DNA of 64,000 nucleotides, taken from positions 124,001 to 188,000 of the forward strand of contig NZ_JADKRV010000003.1 of assembly GCF_015351025.1 (NCBI RefSeq). The letters run 5' to 3'. Origin of the DNA: Curtobacterium sp. VKM Ac-1376 (GTDB taxonomy: Bacteria > Actinomycetota > Actinomycetes > Actinomycetales > Microbacteriaceae). The notes beneath the pieces are model-generated. The model saw only the letters and a list, made by a program, of their open reading frames with translations. It searched no databases and was not told the DNA's origin. How positions within the stretch are numbered: the first letter of the stretch is position 1; every line of letters starts with the position of its first letter. Shown one piece after another: positions 37,170 to 45,266 of the stretch. The position numbers were made by a program, and so were the translations under genes.

Positions 37170-37175
37170 ACACTA
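37170..37175 (-). promoter_or_regulatory. Leaderless -10 box for the ankyrin gene
   Basis: TAGTGT on the minus strand, 6 nt before GTG 37163. Confidence 0.5.
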
Positions 37176-37242
37176 CCGGCCGATCGGGCACGAACCGGGC
37201 TCCTGCGATGCGAAGTGAGCATTGCGCTCGTGATCATCACAC

Positions 37243-37272
37243 TTGATATGTCGTACGTGAATATCGTACGCT
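37243..37272 (+). promoter_or_regulatory. Promoter of the plus-strand polysaccharide operon
   Basis: -35 TTGATA (37243-37248), 18-bp spacer, -10 TACGCT (37267-37272) in an unusually AT-rich stretch. The palindrome CGTACG occurs twice, once in the spacer and once overlapping the -10, and may be an operator. Confidence 0.5.
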
Positions 37273-37318
37273 GGTCCGGCAGCGGAGGTTCCGCCGCGTC
37301 CGATCCGGAAGCGCAACC

Positions 37319-37939
37319 ATGAACCCGAGACCCACCATCCCGAACGCCTACGTCGCCCCGTCCGCCGTCGTGTCAACGTCGGCGGTGGTCGAACCGGGCG
37401 TCCGCGTCTGGGACAACACGCACGTCGAAGCCGAAGCCACCATCGGCAGCGAGACGCTCATCGGCCGTGGCGTCACCATCGGGGCAGGCGTCCGGGTCGG
37501 CGCCCGCTGCAAGATCCAGAACGGCGCCCTGGTGTACGGCCCCGCCGTCATCGGCAGCGGGGTCTTCATCGGTCCGGGCGCGGTCCTGACCAACGACAAC
37601 ACCCCGCGTGCGATCAACCCGGACGGTTCCGTGCAGGACGCCCACGACTGGCGACCGACGGCCGTCGTCGTGGAGCACGGTGCCTCCATCGGCGCCGGCG
37701 CACTCTGCGTCGCGCCGGTCCACGTCGGTCGCTGGGCCATGGTCGCGGCCGGTGCCGTCGTCGTCCACGACGTCCCGGACCACGCGCTCGTGGCCGGGGT
37801 GCCCGCCCGTCGCATCGGCTGGGTGAGCCGCACCGGTCGACGTCTGGCGCAGGTCGACGACCACACCCTGGTCTGCACCGAGACCGGCGACCGCTTCCAC
37901 CACTCCGAGACCACCGACACGATCGAGGCGATCCGATGA
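37319..37939 (+). CDS. Sugar N-acetyltransferase, left-handed beta helix (WbpD/WlbB-like)
   Basis: Protein of 206 residues built of hexapeptide repeats (for example IGSETLIGRGVTIGAGVRVGARCKIQNGALVYG), the LbetaH fold of acyltransferases, with late segment VAGVPARRIGWVSR. It resembles enzymes that acetylate the 3-amino group of UDP-2-acetamido-3-amino-sugar acids. Its neighbours are an aminotransferase, an Idh-type dehydrogenase and a UDP-sugar 6-dehydrogenase, exactly the other steps of that route. ATGA overlap with the next gene; GGAAG lies before its start. Confidence 0.88.
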   Translation: MNPRPTIPNAYVAPSAVVSTSAVVEPGVRVWDNTHVEAEATIGSETLIGRGVTIGAGVRVGARCKIQNGALVYGPAVIGSGVFIGPGAVLTNDNTPRAINPDGSVQDAHDWRPTAVVVEHGASIGAGALCVAPVHVGRWAMVAAGAVVVHDVPDHALVAGVPARRIGWVSRTGRRLAQVDDHTLVCTETGDRFHHSETTDTIEAIR

Positions 37940-39036
37940 CCACCACCACACTCGAACTCATCCCGGCGGCGAAGCCGCTCATCGGCACCGAGGAACGCCG
38001 CGCCGTCGACGCCGTCCTCGAAGGCGGCGGTCTGGCGCAGGGACCCGAGGTCGCCGCGTTCGAGCGCGAGTTCGGCGACGTCCTCGTCGAGGGCGCGTCG
38101 GTCACCGCCGTGAACAGCGGCACCGCCGCCCTGCACCTGGCACTGGTCGCGCTGGGGATCGGCCCCGGTGACGAGGTGATCGTCCCCTCGTTCACCTTCG
38201 CCGCCACGGCCAACGCCGTCCGGCTCGTCGGCGCCCAGCCGGTGTTCGTCGACGTCGACCCGGTGACCTACTGCGTCGACCCCGTCGCGGTCCGGGCAGC
38301 CGTCACCCCGGCCACCCGGGCGATCATGCCGGTCCACCTGTACGGGCACCCCGCGGACATGACCGCGATCGCACAGCTCGCCGACGAGCACGACCTGCTC
38401 GTCGTCGAGGACGCGGCACAGGCCCACGGAGCCCGGTGGGCGGGCACGCGCGTCGGCAGCGGTTCCGACGCAGCGGCGTTCAGTCTCTACCCGACCAAGA
38501 ACATGACCGCGGGCGAGGGCGGCATGGTGTCGACGCGAACCCCGGACGTCGACCGCATGCTCCGGCTGCTGCGGAACCAGGGCATGGAGCAGCGGTACGC
38601 GAACGAGGTCATCGGCTTCAACGCGCGCATGTCCGACATCCACGCTGCGATCGGGCGGGTCCAGCTCCGGAAGGTCCTCGGCTGGACCGCGCAGCGCCAG
38701 GCGAACGCCGCGTACTTCACGCGCGAGCTCGACGGTGTCGTCACCCCGACGACCGACCCGCGAGCCGAGCACGTCTTCCACCAGTACGTCGTCCGGGTGC
38801 CGTCGGACCGCGACGGCTTCGCGGCCGCACTCCGCTCCGAGTTCGGGATCGGCTCCGGCGTCTACTACCCGACGCCCGTGCACCGCCTGCCCTCGTTCGG
38901 ACACGACGTCGACCTGCCGGAGACCGAGCGCGCTGCGGCCGAGGTCCTCGCGCTGCCGGTGTACCCGACCCTGACGCTGTCCCAGCTCGACCGCGTCGTC
39001 CAGGCCGTCAACACCCTCGCCGGGGCCGGACGATGA
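37936..39036 (+). CDS. DegT/DnrJ/EryC1 family PLP aminotransferase (WbpE-like)
   Basis: Sugar 3-aminotransferase of 366 residues. The PLP Lys lies in LYPTKNMTAGEGGM, preceded by EDAAQAHGA with the Asp that contacts the pyridine ring. GTAALHLAL binds phosphate. It transfers an amino group to a keto-sugar nucleotide, here most likely the 3-keto product of the next enzyme. ATG 37936 overlaps the acetyltransferase stop. Confidence 0.9.
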   Translation: MTTTTLELIPAAKPLIGTEERRAVDAVLEGGGLAQGPEVAAFEREFGDVLVEGASVTAVNSGTAALHLALVALGIGPGDEVIVPSFTFAATANAVRLVGAQPVFVDVDPVTYCVDPVAVRAAVTPATRAIMPVHLYGHPADMTAIAQLADEHDLLVVEDAAQAHGARWAGTRVGSGSDAAAFSLYPTKNMTAGEGGMVSTRTPDVDRMLRLLRNQGMEQRYANEVIGFNARMSDIHAAIGRVQLRKVLGWTAQRQANAAYFTRELDGVVTPTTDPRAEHVFHQYVVRVPSDRDGFAAALRSEFGIGSGVYYPTPVHRLPSFGHDVDLPETERAAAEVLALPVYPTLTLSQLDRVVQAVNTLAGAGR

Positions 39037-40049
39037 GCGGGGTGCTGCGGGCCGGAGTCATCGGCCTCGGGATGATGGGGCGCCACCACGCAAGGGTCCT
39101 GCGGTCGCTCGACGGAGTGGAACTCGTCGGCGTCGCCGATGCCCTGGGCGACCTGCACGACGTCGCGCAGGGGGTGCCGGTCCTCCGTTCCGTCGATGAA
39201 CTCATCGGCATCGGCATCGACATGGCCGTCGTCGCGGTCCCGACCGCCCTGCACGAAGCCGTCGGTGTCGAACTCGCCGCGGCCGGGGTGCACGCGCTGA
39301 TCGAGAAGCCGGTCGCCGTCGACGGTCCGGCCGCCAGGCGCCTCGTCGCCGCGTTCGACCGTGCCGGCCTCGTCGGCGCGGTGGGGCACATCGAGCGCTA
39401 CAACCCGGCACTCCAGGCGCTGCGACAGCGACTCGACGCGGGTGAGCTGGGCGACGTCTACCAGATCGTCACCCGCAGGCAGGGCCCCTTCCCCGCGAGG
39501 ATCGCCGACGTCGGCGTGGTGAAGGACTTGGCCACCCACGACATCGACTCGACCTCGTGGATCGCCCGGTCACCGTTCGCCCACGTCGGCGCCCTGGCGG
39601 GTACCAAGAGCGGTCGGCCGCACGAAGACCTCGTCACCGTCACCGGTCGCCTGGCCGACGGCACCCTGACCTCGCACCTCGTGAACTGGCTCACCCCGTT
39701 CAAGGAGCGGCTCATGATCGTCACCGGCGACCGCGGGACCTTCGTCGCCGACACCCTGACCGCCGACCTGACCTTCCACGAGAACGGCACGGTCCGGACC
39801 GAGTGGGACCAGGTCGCCGCGTTCCGGGGTGTGTCCGAGGGCGCCAGCACGCGGTTCGCGATCGCCAAGCGGGAGCCCCTGCTCGTCGAGCACGAGGCCT
39901 TCCGCGACGCCGTCCTCGGGCGGCCGTCCGACATCGTCACCCTCCGTGACGGACTCCGCACGGTGCTCGTCGCCGAGGCCGTCCTCGAGTCCTCCCGGAT
40001 CCAGCAGACCGTGCAGATGGGCACGGACGCAGAAGGAGCAGCAGCATGA
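39033..40049 (+). CDS. Gfo/Idh/MocA dehydrogenase (WbpB/WlbA-like)
   Basis: NAD-dependent oxidoreductase of 338 residues. The Rossmann motif is VIGLGMMGRHHARVL (about residues 9-23), with IEKPVAVDG and GHIERYNPA as family signatures. WbpB/WlbA oxidise C3 of UDP-GlcNAcA, which fits this context. ATG 39033 and TGA 40047-40049 overlap neighbours as ATGA. Confidence 0.88.
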   Translation: MSGVLRAGVIGLGMMGRHHARVLRSLDGVELVGVADALGDLHDVAQGVPVLRSVDELIGIGIDMAVVAVPTALHEAVGVELAAAGVHALIEKPVAVDGPAARRLVAAFDRAGLVGAVGHIERYNPALQALRQRLDAGELGDVYQIVTRRQGPFPARIADVGVVKDLATHDIDSTSWIARSPFAHVGALAGTKSGRPHEDLVTVTGRLADGTLTSHLVNWLTPFKERLMIVTGDRGTFVADTLTADLTFHENGTVRTEWDQVAAFRGVSEGASTRFAIAKREPLLVEHEAFRDAVLGRPSDIVTLRDGLRTVLVAEAVLESSRIQQTVQMGTDAEGAAA

Positions 40050-41353
40050 ACGTCGTCGTCGTCGGTCTCGGCAAGATCGGGCTCCCGCTCGCCGTCCAGT
40101 ACGCACGGTCCGGTGCCCGCGTCACCGGTCTCGACGTCGCGAGCGGGGTGGTCGACGCGGTCAACGCGGCCACCGAGCCGTTCCCCGGCGAGCACGGGCT
40201 CGCCGACGGCCTGCGAGAGGTCGTGCCCGCGGGGCACCTCCGCGCGACCACGGACGCCGCCACGGCGATCCCCGGCGCCGACGTCGTCGTGGTCGTCGTG
40301 CCGCTCTTCGTCGACCACGACGGGATCCCGGACTTCGGCTGGATGGACGCCGCGACGGAGTCGATCGCTGACCACCTGCGCCCGGGGACACTCGTCGCCT
40401 ACGAGACCACCCTGCCGGTCGGGACCACGCGAGGGCGCTGGGCACCCCGTCTCGAGGCCCGGTCCGGACTCGTCGAAGGACGCGACTTCCACGTCGTGTT
40501 CTCGCCGGAGCGCGTCCTGACCGGGCGGGTGTTCGCCGACCTGCGGCGCTACCCGAAGCTCGTCGGCGGGCTCTCCGTCCGGGGGTCGGCGCTCGGCAGG
40601 GCCTTCTACGAGAGTGTCCTGCAGTTCGACGAGCGGGACGACCTCGATCGGCCGAACGGCGTCTGGGACCTCCGGACGGCCGAAGCCGCCGAGCTCGCGA
40701 AGCTCGCCGAGACCACCTACCGCGACGTGAACATCGCCCTCGCCAACGAGTTCGCCCGGTTCGCGGAAGGGCAGTCGATCGACATCGCCGACGTCATCGA
40801 GGCCTGCAACTCCCAGCCGTACAGCCACATCCACCGTCCCGGCATCGCCGTCGGCGGACACTGCATCCCGGTGTACCCGCGGCTGTACCTCTGGAACGAC
40901 CCCGAGGCGACGGTCGTCCGTGCCGCCCGTGCCAGGAACGCCGCGATGCCGGAGCACGCCGTCGCCCTGCTCGAGCGACTGCACGGCGACCTGCGCGACC
41001 AGCACGTGGTCGTGCTCGGTGCTGCCTACCGCGGCGGTGTCAAGGAGACCGCCTTCTCCGGGGTCTTCGGCACCGTCGACGCGCTCCGGGCTCGTGGCGC
41101 CGTCGTGACGGTGTCCGACCCGCTGTACTCGGACGACGAGCTCCGCCGGCTCGGCTTCGAGCCCCACGTCGAGGGCGATCGGGTCGACGCTGCCGTCGTG
41201 CAGGCCGACCACGCCGAGTACGCGACGTGGGACGAGTCCCGGCTGCCCGGCGTCCGGACGGTCGTCGACGGCCGACGGGTGCTCGACGCCGCTCGGTGGG
41301 CGTCCACGACGGTCACGGCGATCGGTGCGCCCCCGGTCCCGCCGTCGGTCTGA
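40046..41353 (+). CDS. UDP-sugar 6-dehydrogenase (WbpA-like)
   Basis: Nucleotide-sugar dehydrogenase of 435 residues that oxidises C6 to a uronic acid. The N-terminal GLGKIGLPLAVQYA binds NAD; the middle has SPERVLTG; the catalytic Cys is in VGGHCIPVYPRLYL (about residue 272). Together with the three genes before it, it would start the path from UDP-GlcNAc to a diacetamido uronic acid. ATG 40046 overlaps the dehydrogenase stop. Confidence 0.9.
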   Translation: MNVVVVGLGKIGLPLAVQYARSGARVTGLDVASGVVDAVNAATEPFPGEHGLADGLREVVPAGHLRATTDAATAIPGADVVVVVVPLFVDHDGIPDFGWMDAATESIADHLRPGTLVAYETTLPVGTTRGRWAPRLEARSGLVEGRDFHVVFSPERVLTGRVFADLRRYPKLVGGLSVRGSALGRAFYESVLQFDERDDLDRPNGVWDLRTAEAAELAKLAETTYRDVNIALANEFARFAEGQSIDIADVIEACNSQPYSHIHRPGIAVGGHCIPVYPRLYLWNDPEATVVRAARARNAAMPEHAVALLERLHGDLRDQHVVVLGAAYRGGVKETAFSGVFGTVDALRARGAVVTVSDPLYSDDELRRLGFEPHVEGDRVDAAVVQADHAEYATWDESRLPGVRTVVDGRRVLDAARWASTTVTAIGAPPVPPSV

Positions 41354-41357
41354 CGCC

Positions 41358-42614
41358 GTGGCCTCCACGCCACGGCGGCGTCTGCCGGCGATCGGGACGA
41401 TCCTCGTCGGCACGGTCCTCGGGCAGGGACTCGTCGTGGCGATTTCGCCGCTGCTGACGCGGCTCTACAGCCCGTCGGACTTCGGCACCCTCGCGGTCGT
41501 CACGGCGGTCGCGAGCATCCTCGGTGCCGGGGCCACCCTCGGCACCGATCGCGCTCTGGTCGTCGCACACGACACGGCGACGACCAGGGCGCTCGTGGCG
41601 ATCGGGTTGCTCTCGACGCTCGCCGTCGGGGCCGTCACCGCCGGCGTCGTCTGGGCGCTGCGGATCGAGGCAGTGCGCTGGTTCGCCGCCCCGGCGCTCG
41701 AGTCCCTCTGGTGGATCGTCCCGGTGACGGTCGTCGCCGTGGGTGCCCAGCGGATCGCGTCGGCCGTCCTCGCGCGGCGGCAGTGGCACCGTTCCATCGC
41801 GGTGCGCAACGCCTGCCAGGGCATCGGGCAGTCCGCTTGGAACCTGACGATGGCGGTCGCCGGTCCGGTCGGGTTGGTCGGCGGTCTGGCCGTCGGGAGG
41901 CTCGCGGCGCTCCTGGGCATGGTCCGGTTCCGGCGAGGTGCTGGCGACCGGGTGACCATGCAGACGCTCGCCGCCGCGGCCCGACGGCACCGGCGGTTCC
42001 TGCTCATCACCCCGTGGTCGTCGATGCTGAACGTCATCGGCCAGCAGGCACCGAGCCTGCTCATCGCCGCGGTGCACGGCAGTGTCGCCGCGGGGTTCGT
42101 CGCGCTCACGATGCGCGTGCTCGGCGCACCGGTGGGCATGGTCGCCGACGCGACGGCGCAGTACGCGGCCGGGGCGTTCGGCCTGCGCATCCGCTCGGGG
42201 AACCCGGTACGCCGGCTCCTGGTCGGGCTCGTCGTCCGGTTGGCGGTCGCCGGCTCGGTCGCTGCACTGGTCGTGGTGCTCCTCGGCCCGGCGGTGTTCT
42301 CGTCGGTGTTCGGTCCGGAGTGGGCCGTGTCGGGGGCGTATGCGCAGCTGCTCGTGCCGGCGTTCGCGATCCAGGTCGCCGTGTCGCCGGTCACCCAGGT
42401 GCTCTCGATGCTCCAGCGTCAGGGTGCGCAGCTGACGTGGGACGGCTCACGTCTCGTGCTGTCCACTTCGGCTGTGCTGGTGCCGTCACTGCTCGGTGCG
42501 CCGATGCCGGTCGTGCTCCTGGCCCTCGCACTGGCGATGGCGGTGTCCTACGCGGCGGTGCTCGTGCTCGTCCTCCGTTCGGCGCGGGTCCACGACCGGG
42601 GGCTCGCCGACTGA
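41358..42614 (+). CDS. Polysaccharide flippase (Wzx/PST-like)
   Basis: Membrane protein of 418 residues with about 12 hydrophobic segments and the flippase start ILVGTVLGQGLVVAISPLLTRLYSPSDFGTLA. It probably moves the lipid-linked repeat unit across the membrane. GTG 41358 starts 4 bp after the dehydrogenase stop; an in-frame GTG at 41325 would overlap that gene by 29 bp. Confidence 0.85.
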   Translation: MASTPRRRLPAIGTILVGTVLGQGLVVAISPLLTRLYSPSDFGTLAVVTAVASILGAGATLGTDRALVVAHDTATTRALVAIGLLSTLAVGAVTAGVVWALRIEAVRWFAAPALESLWWIVPVTVVAVGAQRIASAVLARRQWHRSIAVRNACQGIGQSAWNLTMAVAGPVGLVGGLAVGRLAALLGMVRFRRGAGDRVTMQTLAAAARRHRRFLLITPWSSMLNVIGQQAPSLLIAAVHGSVAAGFVALTMRVLGAPVGMVADATAQYAAGAFGLRIRSGNPVRRLLVGLVVRLAVAGSVAALVVVLLGPAVFSSVFGPEWAVSGAYAQLLVPAFAIQVAVSPVTQVLSMLQRQGAQLTWDGSRLVLSTSAVLVPSLLGAPMPVVLLALALAMAVSYAAVLVLVLRSARVHDRGLAD

Positions 42615-42657
42615 AACACGACATGTACATAACTCGTTCGATGGCCGTGTCGGCCCG

Positions 42658-42663
42658 TAGTTT
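42658..42663 (+). promoter_or_regulatory. Leaderless -10 box for the plus-strand glycosyltransferase
   Basis: TAGTTT followed by CGCTGC and ATG 42670, in a short AT-rich gap; suggests an internal promoter in the operon. Confidence 0.5.
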
Positions 42664-42669
42664 CGCTGC

Positions 42670-43848
42670 ATGGCTCCTCGACCCCGCCCGTTCGACATCG
42701 TCCACGTCTCGAGTGCCCATCCGTGGACCGACAACCGCGTACACCTCCGCGCCGCGGGGAGTGCGGCGACCGCCGGGTACCGCACCGCACTGATCGCCGT
42801 CGCAGCAGCGGGGGACGCCCCGGACCCCGATTGGGACAGCCCCGATCCCGACACCGGCGTGTACGTCCGCAGGATCCCGGCACGACGCCGCAGCCGGCGC
42901 GTGCTGGTGTCGTCCGTCCAGGCCGTGTGCGCGGCCCTGTCGTCGCGTGCGCCGATCGTGCACCTCCACGACCCGGAGCTCCTGTGGGCCGTCCCGGTCC
43001 TCCGCTGCCTGCACCGGACGGTCGTCTACGACGCGCACGAAGACCTGCCGGACCAGGTGCGGGGCAAGGAGTACCTCGGACCCGTCGCCCGACGTGCCAG
43101 CACGATGGCCGCGCACGCTGCGCTGGCCGTCGCCCGGGGTTCGAGCACGGTCATCGCGGCGACCCCGACGATCGCGCGTCGGTTCCCAGCGGACCGCACG
43201 GTGCTGGTCCGGAACGTGCCCCAGCTCCGCGCAGCGGACACCGAGGCGCACGCGGTCACCGATCGCGACAGGGTCGTCGTCTACATCGGGTCGATGAGCC
43301 GAGACCGCGGCATTGACGTGCTGGCCGGGGTCGCGTCGTCCCCGGCGCTCCCGGACGGCTGGCGGATGCTGACGGCGGGGCCCATCGACGGAGCCGTCGA
43401 CCGCCGCGCCTTCGACGAGCTCGTCCGCACGGGCAGGATCGACCACCGCGGCGTGGTGCGCCCCCGAGCCGCACGCGACCTGCTGGTGACCGCGCGGATC
43501 GGGCTCCTGCCGCTCTTCCCCACCCCGGCGTACGCGGCCTCGATCCCGACCAAGCTCTTCGAGTACCTGGCAGCCGGGCTCGCGGTCGTCGCGACGGACG
43601 TCCCCCTCTGGCGCGAGCTCCTCGCGGGCACCGACTGCGCCACCTGGGTGCCACCGGGCGATCCAGAGGCGATCGTCGCGGCGATCCGTCGGTACGACGA
43701 CGATCCCGAGCTCCTCCGGAACCACGCCGAGGCCGGACGTGCCCTCGTGCTGGAGCGCTTCCGCTGGGACCGTGAGGAGCAGGTCCTCCTCGACCTGTAC
43801 CGTTCGCTCTCCGGTGCAGCACCGGTGCCGGAAGCGGTCGCTCGGTGA
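42670..43848 (+). CDS. Glycosyltransferase, GT4-like
   Basis: GT-B fold transferase of 392 residues with HVSSAHPWTDNRVHLRAA at the N-terminus, YDAHEDLPDQ in the middle and the GT4 donor-site segment IPTKLFEYLAAGLAVVATDVPLWREL. It is a close paralogue of the minus-strand gene at 46843, sharing all these segments. ATG 42670 has a leaderless -10 box. The stop overlaps the beta-helix gene start. Confidence 0.88.
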   Translation: MAPRPRPFDIVHVSSAHPWTDNRVHLRAAGSAATAGYRTALIAVAAAGDAPDPDWDSPDPDTGVYVRRIPARRRSRRVLVSSVQAVCAALSSRAPIVHLHDPELLWAVPVLRCLHRTVVYDAHEDLPDQVRGKEYLGPVARRASTMAAHAALAVARGSSTVIAATPTIARRFPADRTVLVRNVPQLRAADTEAHAVTDRDRVVVYIGSMSRDRGIDVLAGVASSPALPDGWRMLTAGPIDGAVDRRAFDELVRTGRIDHRGVVRPRAARDLLVTARIGLLPLFPTPAYAASIPTKLFEYLAAGLAVVATDVPLWRELLAGTDCATWVPPGDPEAIVAAIRRYDDDPELLRNHAEAGRALVLERFRWDREEQVLLDLYRSLSGAAPVPEAVAR

Positions 43849-45266
43849 CGCGCGGCACGTCGTCCCGACCAGTCGTCACCCGACGAGCCGCGCTGTTCGG
43901 GGCCGCCAGTGCGATCCCGGTCGTGCTGCTCCCCACCGACGGGGCACAGGCATCGCCCGGGCAGTCCGGACGCGCCGACGTCGACGCACGGGGGGCGCGG
44001 GCAGCACAGTCGGTGTCCGACATCGGCGCGGCACGCTTGCAGGACGCCGTCACCGCCACCGACCCCGACGGGGTCCTCGTCGTGACCAGGCACTGGGTGC
44101 TCTCGGAACCCCTGCGGATCGACCGGCCGCTGGTGATCCGGTTCGTCGGCGGGTCGCTCTCCACCGTGCGTGACATCGATCTGGTGCTGGTCACGGTCTC
44201 CGGGGTGACCATCGTCGATGCCGTCCTCCGCGGGTCCGGTGCGGACCACTCCGGACTCGGCCGCGGGGTGCACGTCGCGGGCACGGCAGCGCGACCACTG
44301 CGGGACGTGCACGTCCTGGGCGCGGACATCCGTGACTTCCCGCACGACGGGGTGCTGCTCGAGCACTGCGCCGGCTTCAGCGTGGACGACAGCCTGATCA
44401 CCGACATCGGGTACGCCGGCGTCCTCATGTTCTCGTGCACGGACGGTGCCGTGCGGCGCAACCGCATCGCGCGGATCGTCCAGCCGAAGCCGTACCCGAA
44501 CTCCTACGGGATCGAGGCGGTGCGCGCCACGACGACCGGGCTCGTCGGCGCACCGCGGTCAGCTCGGATCGTCATCGCCGACAACCACGTCTCCGACGTC
44601 CCCTCGTGGGAGGGCATCGACACCCACGGCGGGCAGTCCATCGCGATCCTGCGCAACCGTGTCGAGAACTGCCGGGTGGGCATCGCCATCGTCCCCTCGA
44701 AGGACGAATCGGACGCGAGCGCGACCAAGTACGCGCCGCTCGACTGCTCCGTCATCGACAACATCGTGCACCGCACGACTCCCGGGCCCGGCTCCGGCAT
44801 CATCATCCGCGGCGCGGGGGAGACCGTCGGAGACCGTGCTGAACGGGCCAACGGCATGGTCCTCCGCAACACCGTGACGGGCTACGGCGACGGAGATCGC
44901 GACGGGGCGGTGCTCGTCTACCTGACACGACACCTGCTGATCGCACACAACCACCTGCCCGGCGGCGTTCGACGTGGCCTCTCGCTGTACCACTCGAACG
45001 ACGGCATCGTCCTCGTCGGCAACCGCATCGCGGGCCTGCGCACACAGGGCACGGCCACCTCTGTCGCGATCGACGTCCGCGCCTCCGAGAACCGTGGCCA
45101 CCTGATGGGCAACCGGTACGAGGGGAGCGCCGAGAGCGGTGCCGTCTACGGTGTGCTCTGCCGACAGACGGCCAACGACCTGGTACTCGTCGACAACGAC
45201 TGGGCCGCGACGACGACCGCAGTGGTGGCGGGTGCCGGCGCGGTGATCCGCGTCCGGGAGGGCTGA
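43845..45266 (+). CDS. Exported right-handed parallel beta-helix protein (paralogue 1)
   Basis: Protein of 473 residues. It has a Tat-type N-terminus (TRRAALFGAASAIPVVLLP) and then rungs of a beta helix typical of pectate-lyase-like and polysaccharide-processing proteins (HDGVLLEHCAGFSVDDSLI, NRVENCRVGIAIVPSKD). The motif WEGIDTH plus CRVGIA-VPSKD is shared with the gene at 61504. Possible roles are depolymerising or editing the polysaccharide made by this locus. GTG 43845 overlaps the glycosyltransferase stop. Its last 121 bp overlap the converging polymerase gene. Confidence 0.85.
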   Translation: MTRGTSSRPVVTRRAALFGAASAIPVVLLPTDGAQASPGQSGRADVDARGARAAQSVSDIGAARLQDAVTATDPDGVLVVTRHWVLSEPLRIDRPLVIRFVGGSLSTVRDIDLVLVTVSGVTIVDAVLRGSGADHSGLGRGVHVAGTAARPLRDVHVLGADIRDFPHDGVLLEHCAGFSVDDSLITDIGYAGVLMFSCTDGAVRRNRIARIVQPKPYPNSYGIEAVRATTTGLVGAPRSARIVIADNHVSDVPSWEGIDTHGGQSIAILRNRVENCRVGIAIVPSKDESDASATKYAPLDCSVIDNIVHRTTPGPGSGIIIRGAGETVGDRAERANGMVLRNTVTGYGDGDRDGAVLVYLTRHLLIAHNHLPGGVRRGLSLYHSNDGIVLVGNRIAGLRTQGTATSVAIDVRASENRGHLMGNRYEGSAESGAVYGVLCRQTANDLVLVDNDWAATTTAVVAGAGAVIRVREG

